NCBI GenBank assembly: GCA_050949055.1
Contig: JBMNFA010000009.1
Location: 584,748-648,747, forward strand
From: JAEZJZ01 sp050949055
GTDB lineage: Bacteria; Bacillota; UBA994; UBA5500
DNA: 64,000 bases
Direction of reading: 5' to 3'
Position numbers and translations under genes: made by a program. Below, one piece after another: positions 58,101 through 64,000 of the stretch; within the stretch, counting starts at the first letter, position 1, and every line of letters starts with the position of its first letter. The notes below the pieces were generated by a model, which ran no database searches, was not told the DNA's origin, and saw only the letters and a list, made by a program, of their open reading frames with translations.

Positions 58101-61100
58101 GGTTCTAGCGGTGCGATGATACAGAACAACATTGTCATGCAACTGAATTTCCAGACCGCCGGTAACCCCTGCATCGGTAATCTGGACATCAGCGGGACCA
58201 ACAGCATTACCATCGATAACAACCTGATTCAAGGGTCCATCGGACTCTACCCCACCGCTGCTGCTGATGTGGTGATTACGAAAAACGTAATCGATAACGC
58301 ACCGGCAGAAGCCATCTGGTTGTGGGGTGCAGGCGGAAGCCAGCAGGACTACACGTTGACCATCTCGGGCAATGAGGTGCGAGAGTTCAACTTGTTTGAA
58401 CTGGGCAACATCAGCGCAGTCAAGCTGGTGACCAAACCTGCCTCTGTGAACGAAAAGACACAGACTTCGGACATTTTCGATGTCATCGAAGAAGCGAATG
58501 AATTCGACAGCGTCAACCTGGAGTGGATGACAGGAGTCCATAACACTACACAGGACGAATTCTACAGCACGATCCAGGAAGCTATCGATGAAGCTGCAGA
58601 CGGTGAGGAAATCACTGTGGCAGCTGGCACCTACGATGAAGCCGTTGTAGTGAATAAGCCGCTCACTCTGCTTGGTGCAAACAGCAATGTCAACCCCAAC
58701 ACCGGAGAGCGTGGCGAAGAGACAGTTCTCACTGATCGCCTGACTCTTACAGGTGACAATGTGATTGCAGTTGACGGCTTCAAGTTCCTGAATGAAACCT
58801 TCGGGGAAAACAATCAGACAGCTGTAGCTATCAACGGTAATGGAACGTACACCGTAGTGAACTCTGTCTTCGAACGGAACAATGGCAAGCCAAAGGAAGA
58901 GCTTGCAGGAGAGGAACCACTGGCCATCAGAGGCATCGAGATATCTGCTGCTTCCTCCGGAAGCATCGATATCCAAAACAACCTCTTCACCGGGTCAGCT
59001 GTGGATGTCTATAGCAACTCCAGCTGGAACTCCGCTATCTACTTGAACGGTGGGCAGCAGGCAGTGACTATCAAGGACAATGTGTTCGAAGTGAGCCGCA
59101 CTGCACTGAACCTGGATGACTTCTCAAATGCCATCACTGTCACTGGTAACACCTTCGGATCTGGCAACGGGACTCACATCTCCTTTGGAGGCACGACTCC
59201 TACTTCTGGAAGTTATAGTATTTCTGGCAATGACTTCGCGGTGGTTGGAGCGGTGTTCAACTTGAGCAAAGTGGATCCCGCGTTTAGGCTGGATGCAACA
59301 GGCAACACGTTTGATGGTAAGGCTCCAACTGAGATGAGCGAAGAGGAACTGTTCGTGCTGGAAAGCCTAATCTGGCACAAGGGTAAGGGCGGCAGAAATG
59401 GCTTCGTGAGAGTTCTGGAGGACAAGGTCTTTGTGACGACCCAAAGCGGTACGATTGCGCAGGCTATTGCGGTTGCCGAGTCTGGCGACACGGTTCGTGT
59501 TGCTGCCGGAACCTACCCTGAGAACCTGACCATTAACAAGACCCTAACCCTTGTAGGAACCGGCGACGATGAGTCGGGAACGATACTCAGCCCGGCATCG
59601 GGTAGGATCATCACTTTGACAGCGGGTGGAAATGCAGAGGGTGATCGCCTAACCATCAAGGGGATTAGGCTTGCTAATGGAGATAGTAACGGTATTTTCA
59701 CCGACAGTACCATCAGCCACATCACCATAGAAGACGTTACCGTTACCAACATGCAGAGCTATGGCATCACGATCCACAACCACGCAGTGGTCAGTGATCT
59801 CAAGCTGAACAATGTCACGGTTAACGACTGTAGTGTAGGTCTGCGTGTTAGAGGTAGCCTGAACGGTCTGGCAGTCACAGATAGCTCCTTTGACGGCAAC
59901 CGCGAGGGACTGTCCTCTGTGCTGCCCGAAAGTGATGGTGATGGTACGTACCTCACTCATGTCACGATTTCAGATACAACCTTCAATGGCAATAGTCGCA
60001 AGGGTATGTATCTTGAGAAACTCAGTGACGCGCTCTTCGAGGGAATCGAGGTCGTGAACAGCGGTACGGAAGTTGGGTACGATTATTCTACTGGCGTCGA
60101 TATCAACCTGAAGTTCGCTGGCTATCAGAACATCACGATTAAGGATTCGAAGATATCAGGCGCTAGCAACGGTGCAGCCGGCCATGGCTTAGCGATTAAG
60201 GCTCGCGACGACGGTAGCTATGCCAATAACCGTGCTACATTGACTAACGTCAGAATTGAGCGTGTTGAGCTGACGGATAACTACAACGGTATCCTGATCA
60301 GCGGCAGCATCACGGAACCCGTCGTCATAGTCGAGTGCGTGATCAAGAACATCGGATTCGAGCTTGGAAACCTGAGCACTACCAGTGTAACCGCGATAGA
60401 AAACTGGTGGGGCAGTGAACGGGTTGAAGACATCGCTGCTAAGGTCTACGGTACTGTGCAGTATAACCCGTGGTACGTAGATACAAGCCTGACCAAGCTT
60501 TGCACCGAAGCGGCAGTTGAGCTGGTGAACGCAACTGACGATGAGACGGAGATGCAAGCAGTGCTGCGGTCGAACAAGGTAGCTCTTGACCTTGACCTGA
60601 GTGCATATGATAACAGTCTGACCGAAATCGGTCGACTGCGCGTAGCTGTGGCTATGGTTGCCGGGAGAGACTATGACAGCATCCAGGACGTGCAGGATGC
60701 ATTCAAGAATGCAGTTCGCGTTCAGGAGTTGCTGTTTCCAATCAACACTGCCTCGACCCCGGCAGGGATGATGAAGGCCATAGACGAGAATGGCGAAGAG
60801 CTAGGTCTCCCCGATAGCTACTTCGATTGGACTGAGCCCTACCAGCTGCAAGTCGCTGAAGTGGTGCTGAACAGCAGGCGTCTTGGTGGCTATGCTAACG
60901 CAGAAGCCCTGCTTGCGGTGGTCAACCCGGTGGTTGATGACCTTGCAGAGGAAGCAAACGCTGTGGTAGAAGTGAACGATGCAGCTAATATGGCTGAAAT
61001 AAGGGAAGCTCTGGAAGCGAAGGCTGCCATTCTTGGTCTCAGTACAGGAGACGGATCAGATTATGCGGCTCTGCCAGAGGCCTATAAGAATCGCGTGGCA

Positions 61101-61904
61101 CAGACGATGCTGGCAGGCGAGCCTTACCCAGACAAGACCGCCATCGCCAGTGCTTTCGAGGCTGCCGTCGTTGCTGAGAAGGCCGAAGCTGATGCAGTTA
61201 ACGTCGTCAACAATGCCACCACGTCAGCAGAAATGGGGGCGGCTCTCGTTGATAACGCCGCTGCCCTGGGATTGGATCTGGATGACTTCCACAACCTGCT
61301 CGAGTACTATCGCGGTGTGGTACTAGAACAGCTGTTGGGTCCTGAGTATGCTGATGCTGCGGCGATCAGGGTAGCGGTTGGCGCAGCGGTTGATACTGTT
61401 AAGACTGAGTCCGCAGCTGTCGCAGCTGTGAACGCTGCCGCAGACGTAGCTGCAATGGGGGCTGCTTTGGACGCTCTTGGGCTAGATCTGACAGACTACA
61501 ACACGCTGGTGGCCTACTACCAGAACGAGGTCGCGCGTCTGATGCTTGACTCCGTACCATACGCAAACAAGGCTGACGTGGAAACAGCCTTTGCCGATGC
61601 GGTCAGTCAGCAGATGGTAACCTCGGCTGCAGTAGCGGCCGTCAACGATGCCGGCAACTGGCAGACGATGAAAGTCACTCTTAAGGACAACGAGCAAGCT
61701 CTTGGCCTGAACATGAGTGCCTACGACGACCTCAGCAGCACTGAGCAGAACCTCGTGGCCGCCATTATGGTTGCGCAGAGGCCTGCCAACGGCTATGCAA
61801 ATCATGTGCAGATTCAGGAGATGTTCACTCAAGCCATGGCGGAGGTTACAGGCAACGGCATCGCAGGAATGCAGGCGCTGCTGGGCGAGGAGTTCGACAA
61901 GTAG
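52194..61904 (+). CDS. Giant secreted beta-helix protein (3236 residues)
   Basis: GTG 52194 has a perfect AAAGGAGGT six bases upstream. Signal peptide 1-29 (ending AHA). Residues about 337-415 are a helical repeat of the type found again at the C-terminus. Residues about 507-782 are two 'IDHN' beta modules like the end of module C in the giant SLH protein (YELEVDHNLGVPEFSLYAD). From about 945 to 2760 come six right-handed parallel beta-helix modules, each opening with a T-I-Q-x-A-I-D, V-A-x-G-T-Y, K-P-L-T-L-L-G pattern (near 55030, 56074, 56734, 57835, 58558 and 59440) as in NosD/pectate-lyase-like folds. About 2765-3230 are six helical repeats of 70-80 residues (M-x-x-A-L, A-L-G-L-D-L, Y-A-N, V-x-x-A-F). 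No SLH, LPXTG or transmembrane anchor is seen, so it may be held by other surface proteins. Enzyme activity is possible but no catalytic motif is evident. Confidence 0.9.
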   Translation: MKSSSRGRLVVMLVLLLCVSMLFGSLAHADTGSVDIPDTFIIIGNRCIEFNPYWIRVLSTNDERSELVNQIMTELQQEGWDPLSVPLYWKLNKNDKIKDLRADLAELSPEEAEQVLDQIIAVIPGEGVALAAVKAADAKTLIAYFTGPVGDVISDESFTVTVGENAVGVQTGFDPEEREVSLTLDLDSVQAGGRVTVGFEGQAVETDIIVVTNEDELEFALDQDWVNSICLVAGEYEGYESDEHSLFTRIGANSVVVYDSTGIAIALGCQKITSTGIDNIAGQTVIKDYVLNRPVAIATGSNISARFPTAKISFSPDQPSWDETQITLGNNVVLFAIIAEVNAAESQSAMQAALIEYAEGLKLDLTAYNALAEGRRESVAGFVMENRDNVHDGRFGQVADVKAAFEAGVAYQTAIQSFANAVNSQDGLTVADVEAMKDAYKAMGEFQNVSSDPQLVQVIGILQAYLDLDAVNQEAISEHLLLKIGLMGGDSWKRDAILLALAELVDDTTPPQFTDVHPARGTVVLGPEETFVWTIIASDANLYELEVDHNLGVPEFSLYADQVNPYGSSEAQADFESFGVEVTYDGSEWTIDFGPDVTDEMIAQGDVKFHIVLKDLSGNQFGTMYGTTPENTCEYTIMRDTLAPAVRVSVSPEPLAQSAEELSYTFVVEDHSELAFLEIDHSLGKHSGTPTEDQLPEFKLYPQENPWGTDEYKQLAEETYGVTATYDNNTWTLTFGQGAALTKIKEQNQFKLYYVVEDIFGNAFGSMNPTTPENTVVVSINDWTFAERLNGASGALVEFTPKEQEDYLDDAHFGFTTNYANADQAYDDVLSDALVEADQDIVIDVYYVSDDGSWTAPPIRMELEKNKAQYLKGPDNRDPLKTEKAKSYYRVKLVSVDGTPVDSLTQDITINFTIKDMAFWRDEDKVLGTLTSTYTAAVAPVINTTQTKGYPTIQAAIDDAGDCNTITVAPGTYYEVLQISKPLTLLGPNAGIAGYGERNPEAVITYPAGTEEEKSVRVTSDDVTIKGFYFQGDDRTIGNLEAIYARGNDLTVNNNVFDGYVLTQVRTYPVSSKEGFNEGLLIEGNLFKNKPVGNFALYVQGTSGDVKLNKFENVRHGLTIQPYHHSVGGRVEHNEVEAWRMGVWFNGAYVRSGEWVFDNNTITATEKPSEAEDTVWWGLTIETFGDGGPLVNGDLPSATFTNNTVDGAGASPEVETRGLSFHQPVKSDKLTINNNTFTNVDVGAYIHNPDGTEFMVIKLDDFFPSNTFPEGSMVIGHRILVPQNNTVYNMRSGAEYSDIQAAIDAATAGDTILVAPGTYVGNLEIDVVDLTLKSAEQHAAVIQTVSGFAAGNGYGGITVLADGVTIDGFRIEQGAAQAVIHTHDSDGVTIQNNQVVGLNGVNPRGIDVGYASAASDGVTIQYNEFEDLYCGVYVNKGTDLTIDDNEFVNMVDGAVVFDGTWPIGDVAVTNNTATDAGYLMYFYGGADSVQVDDNTLDNTELTNWGVYNLTQKRYSSTLQDAITRAEDEDTIEVVAGTYHEFLVIDKPITLLGPNAGVAGYSSERDEEAIITVPSGTDIEDPGSDTSSVITVNAPNVTIDGFRITGDNGNGLNDYAGYNIQAGNAITGYEDGLVVKNNVIDCFSYIGVKTSRTVNEVRVEQISNVSIKSNYFAHIHDLNQVGYGYALYVQGASGTIIGNVVKDSRTAIQVQPYGASGGGLVKDNVFEAYRLGAYYNYAERTAGPWVFENNSITAIAPPAAMAGPIAWDGIVVQTIGTHGDANSVPGIVTFTKNNIDGSATSSTDLNRLAVNGVRIIPSVDTDAVMVFGENTISGVEIGFQLDSGDLDLDMVLERNTFATGSKVIGHRILVPQQSTIYNMRSGAEYSDIQKAVDEAESNDTLLVTAGTYEEDLLIDVDDLTLVGPNADVPGNGTRAAEATIHGTVRIAADDVVLSGFSIENDGNTVIVNVDGSSGAMIQNNIVMQLNFQTAGNPCIGNLDISGTNSITIDNNLIQGSIGLYPTAAADVVITKNVIDNAPAEAIWLWGAGGSQQDYTLTISGNEVREFNLFELGNISAVKLVTKPASVNEKTQTSDIFDVIEEANEFDSVNLEWMTGVHNTTQDEFYSTIQEAIDEAADGEEITVAAGTYDEAVVVNKPLTLLGANSNVNPNTGERGEETVLTDRLTLTGDNVIAVDGFKFLNETFGENNQTAVAINGNGTYTVVNSVFERNNGKPKEELAGEEPLAIRGIEISAASSGSIDIQNNLFTGSAVDVYSNSSWNSAIYLNGGQQAVTIKDNVFEVSRTALNLDDFSNAITVTGNTFGSGNGTHISFGGTTPTSGSYSISGNDFAVVGAVFNLSKVDPAFRLDATGNTFDGKAPTEMSEEELFVLESLIWHKGKGGRNGFVRVLEDKVFVTTQSGTIAQAIAVAESGDTVRVAAGTYPENLTINKTLTLVGTGDDESGTILSPASGRIITLTAGGNAEGDRLTIKGIRLANGDSNGIFTDSTISHITIEDVTVTNMQSYGITIHNHAVVSDLKLNNVTVNDCSVGLRVRGSLNGLAVTDSSFDGNREGLSSVLPESDGDGTYLTHVTISDTTFNGNSRKGMYLEKLSDALFEGIEVVNSGTEVGYDYSTGVDINLKFAGYQNITIKDSKISGASNGAAGHGLAIKARDDGSYANNRATLTNVRIERVELTDNYNGILISGSITEPVVIVECVIKNIGFELGNLSTTSVTAIENWWGSERVEDIAAKVYGTVQYNPWYVDTSLTKLCTEAAVELVNATDDETEMQAVLRSNKVALDLDLSAYDNSLTEIGRLRVAVAMVAGRDYDSIQDVQDAFKNAVRVQELLFPINTASTPAGMMKAIDENGEELGLPDSYFDWTEPYQLQVAEVVLNSRRLGGYANAEALLAVVNPVVDDLAEEANAVVEVNDAANMAEIREALEAKAAILGLSTGDGSDYAALPEAYKNRVAQTMLAGEPYPDKTAIASAFEAAVVAEKAEADAVNVVNNATTSAEMGAALVDNAAALGLDLDDFHNLLEYYRGVVLEQLLGPEYADAAAIRVAVGAAVDTVKTESAAVAAVNAAADVAAMGAALDALGLDLTDYNTLVAYYQNEVARLMLDSVPYANKADVETAFADAVSQQMVTSAAVAAVNDAGNWQTMKVTLKDNEQALGLNMSAYDDLSSTEQNLVAAIMVAQRPANGYANHVQIQEMFTQAMAEVTGNGIAGMQALLGEEFDK

Positions 61905-62000
61905 CCAGAAGGAGAAGCCTTGTAGAGGGCTGTTCAAAAGGTTAGCTAACTGGCCCCGCGGCGGGTGAAGTTAACTGGCGCGCAGCACAGCAAGGCACAA

Positions 62001-62031
62001 ACCAGGGGCTCCGGTCTCCGGAGCCCCTGGT
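62001..62031 (+). terminator. Very stable hairpin after the beta-helix gene
   Basis: A perfect 14-bp stem (62001-62014 with 62018-62031, ACCAGGGGCTCCGG and its complement) with a three-base loop. No T-run follows. It may stabilise the 3' end or end transcription partially before the stalk gene. Confidence 0.65.
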
Positions 62032-62079
62032 GTACCCATACACGACTCGCACGCAACGCATAAGGAGGGGGTCCATACG

Positions 62080-62934
62080 ATGAAGAAGAGAGTCGCACTT
62101 TGCCTCACACTATGCCTAATGCTCACCCTATTTGCAGTGCCGGTCCTGGCAACAGAAGAAATTCCCGTGTTTCTTGACGGCGAGAGGTTGCAGTTTGACG
62201 TGCCGCCAATGATCATCTCGGGCCGGACCATGGTCCCGATGCGGGGCATTTTTGAAGCTTTGGGCGCAGAAGTGCACTATGATCCTGCGACCAAGAGCAT
62301 CACTGGCATCAAAGGGGAAATGCGTATCGAGCTCACAGTGAATAGCAGGGAAGCCTATAAGAATGGCGAACTGATTGAGTTGGATGTGCCGGCCACCATT
62401 GTCAACGATAGGACCTTGGTTCCCTTACGGTTTATCGGTGAGAGTTTGGATTGTCAGGTGCATTGGGACGAGACCAGCAAGACAGTAAGCATAGTGGCCG
62501 ATGTTGAAGAAGAACCAATTGATGAGCCCGGCGAGGAGCCAATTGATGAGCCGGGAGAAGAACCCGGAGAAGAACCGAGCCAGGAGCCGGGCGATGACCC
62601 TGGTCAGGAGCCAGGAGGAGATACCGGCGATGGACCTGGTCACGATCCCGGTCCAGGTACCCCTGCTAGCGGAACAGTGAAGGTCAGTGTCATCGTGACC
62701 GAGTTGTTTGGCATCAAGACATACACTGTAGAGCTTCACTCCATGGATGTGCAGGATGGTCGCTACTGGGCACTGGGCAGCATCGATCGCCCGAAACAGG
62801 AGGTAGGGGATGAATACACTGCATCTAGCACTGAAGAAAGCGTCCCCCTGTTCGTCTTCGATGCCAACGGGCAGCTGCTGACCCAGTTCACGATCGAGTA
62901 TGAGGACTGCACCGAAGTGACGCTGAATAAGTAG
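62080..62934 (+). CDS. Secreted protein with copper-amine-oxidase N-terminal stalk domain and VHGTN module
   Basis: 284 residues. Start ATG 62080, AAGGAGGGGG eight bases upstream. Signal peptide 1-24 (ends VLA). Residues 28-140 are the Cu_amine_oxidN1 stalk domain: two repeats with R-T-M-V-P-M-R-G-I-F-E-A-L-G-A and R-T-L-V-P-L-R-F-I-G-E-S-L. No oxidase domain follows; in Firmicutes this domain is a common wall-associated module. Residues 141-198 are a Pro/Glu/Gly/Asp-rich linker with repeated EEPIDEPG and EPG units. Residues 199-284 are one VHGTN-type module (YTVELHSMDV, VPLFVFDANGQLLTQF) that also occurs four times in the giant SLH protein. Third gene of the surface locus. Confidence 0.88.
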   Translation: MKKRVALCLTLCLMLTLFAVPVLATEEIPVFLDGERLQFDVPPMIISGRTMVPMRGIFEALGAEVHYDPATKSITGIKGEMRIELTVNSREAYKNGELIELDVPATIVNDRTLVPLRFIGESLDCQVHWDETSKTVSIVADVEEEPIDEPGEEPIDEPGEEPGEEPSQEPGDDPGQEPGGDTGDGPGHDPGPGTPASGTVKVSVIVTELFGIKTYTVELHSMDVQDGRYWALGSIDRPKQEVGDEYTASSTEESVPLFVFDANGQLLTQFTIEYEDCTEVTLNK

Positions 62935-63756
62935 ACAACTGAGAGCAAAGAAAGTGGCGTGCGGGCAAACGTTCTGCAGAACGTTTGCCGCACGCCTTTT
63001 TTTGTGCTATGCGATCCCCTGTTCTCACCAGACCTCACTCTGCGGTTCAGGAACTTTGCTTGCCATCACTTCATTGCCTGCAACAACACAGTTTGATTCG
63101 CTGGGAGAGGTTAGTCCATGGTCGGAGCAATTGTTGATGATGATCGCGTTATCCAGGTGAATAGCAACTATGTTCGGGTCTATAAGCGACCAATGCAGAA
63201 CAGGCAACAAGACCACCCCGTCTTCCGAAAGTAAACATTTTCTATCTCTCTATTTCTAATAGTTCGCCATCTGCAGGCCGAATCCTATGTCGATCGCGAC
63301 AATTCGCATAAAGAAGTATTGATTAGTTTTCGACATCGGTCGCCACCTGTGCACGTGGTGAGCGCCGATGCGATGCCCTTGTGTTCGAAAGATGGGGTGC
63401 CAGAAGAGGTTGTCCGAAGCAGTGTGCTTCTCCAGGAAACAACTATCCGCTTAATGGGTGATGCTGGCTGGATATTTTGTAGGTTCGGCCTGAAGGACTT
63501 CGGTAAGTTACATTTTAACCCCGGGAGCCAGAGGATGATGTATGCGCCGGGGAAGACCCCGGTGCGTGAGGTAACAACCATGCAACCGAGAAGAACCAGA
63601 GATGGCAGAGACAACCCGGTCTCTACAACGTTCGGGGATACAGTCAGATTGATGTCGTTTTGCTGTGAGGGTACAGAATGCAACCGAGACGCGGAATAGA
63701 TGGCAGCCCGGATCGGAAACGCCCCCAAGCACTCCACCCGACTGCCGAGAGTACAA
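62935..63756. other. Region of about 820 bases with no convincing intact gene
   Basis: It begins with the stalk gene's terminator. Weak open frames exist on both strands (63319-63699 plus from a TTG with no ribosome site; 63025-63216 minus), but neither shows a family I recognise. The minus-strand frame running on from the GH3 fragment to 63285 has no GH3 similarity. It is probably an insertion or decayed sequence. Confidence 0.45.
62956..63003 (+). terminator. Strong intrinsic terminator of the stalk gene
   Basis: A stem of 19 pairs with one bulged G (62956-62975 with 62978-62996; GGCGTGCGG... and ...CCGCACGCC), followed by TTTTTTT at 62997-63003. It closes the surface-protein locus. Confidence 0.93.
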
Positions 63757-64000
63757 TCATCCCCAGAGTAGAACGTAACAGGCAAACGCCCCGAGGGGTT
63801 GTAGTCCCCAAACAACACCTCGGCGACGGCCTGTCCCCCTTTTTCACCCGGATACCAGGCTTGCAGGATGGCGTCGCAAATCTTGGCTTCTTCCGAGAGC
63901 CCCACGGCTGACCCCGAGCAATTTATGAATACGATTTGTTTGCCTGCCTCTGCCAGCGCCTTGACCAGAGCTCGTTGAACGGCCGGCAATTCGATGGTAG
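63285..64000 (-). pseudogene. GH3 beta-glucosidase/xylosidase C-terminal fragment, damaged
   Basis: The frame enters from the right edge. About 80 residues (63757-64000) clearly match the C-terminal domain of family GH3 glycosidases: LVKALAEAGKQIVFINCSGSA, then DAILQAWYPGEKGGQAVAEVLFG and YNPSGRLPVTFY. GH3 proteins normally continue with a GRTYRYF segment and a fibronectin-like domain. Here similarity stops near 63757 and unrelated residues run to the stop at 63285. The gene is therefore probably truncated by an insertion or rearrangement. A start beyond 64000 cannot be checked. Confidence 0.75.

Noticed and set aside
62080..62934. A true copper amine oxidase
   Set aside because: Only the N-terminal stalk-type domain is present; there is no catalytic domain and the protein is 284 residues long.
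63319..63699. A 126-codon plus-strand open frame near the right end
   Set aside because: TTG start without a ribosome site, no recognised family. I considered a group II intron or other RNA for 63540-63700 because of the GTGCG and structured look, but could not identify conserved domain V or end sequences.

Overview
The window looks like a chromosomal segment of an endospore-forming Firmicute of the Clostridia type. The reasons are a complete gerA-type spore germination operon, an S-layer homology (SLH) protein, copper-amine-oxidase-type stalk domains, an ECF-type vitamin transporter subunit, strong GGAGG ribosome sites with frequent GTG and TTG starts, and clear sigma-A promoters. I cannot name the species. 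No rRNA, tRNA, CRISPR array or transposase gene was seen.

Layout. 1-8.7 kb: the end of an unknown gene, a CDF metal exporter (minus strand), a one-piece RND exporter, an MFS exporter with two matching operator palindromes around its promoter, and a regulator that fuses an ArsR-like helix-turn-helix to a degenerate M29 aminopeptidase domain. A family of long palindromic repeats sits between these genes. 8.7-10.6 kb (minus strand): a cobalamin riboswitch with its own terminator, then a DUF4430 (transcobalamin-like) membrane-anchored protein and an ECF S component, which reads as a corrinoid uptake cassette. 10.8-13.4 kb: an M20 amidohydrolase with two membrane proteins (DUF3100 and a partner), closed by a strong terminator. 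13.5-17.7 kb (minus strand): gerA-gerC-gerB and a small D-subunit-like gene. 18.1-18.5 kb: an XRE regulator divergent from the next gene.

18.86-52.03 kb is the dominant feature: one giant SLH surface-protein gene made of nearly identical repeats. As read it is broken by three small insertions (+CC, +T, +CC). Undoing these gives a single frame of 11,056 codons. The array is hierarchical: eight 664-residue A-B-C units, two of which contain internal runs of nine and six 249-residue A'-B units. Downstream come a 3236-residue secreted beta-helix protein (52.2-61.9 kb) and a 284-residue copper-amine-oxidase-domain stalk protein (62.1-62.9 kb).

The three surface proteins share modules. The giant protein and the beta-helix protein share an 'IDHN' beta module. 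The giant protein and the stalk protein share an 85-residue 'VHGTN' module that I do not recognise. They therefore look like one modular cell-surface system, possibly controlled by the divergent XRE regulator. The window ends in a damaged GH3 glycosidase fragment on the minus strand.
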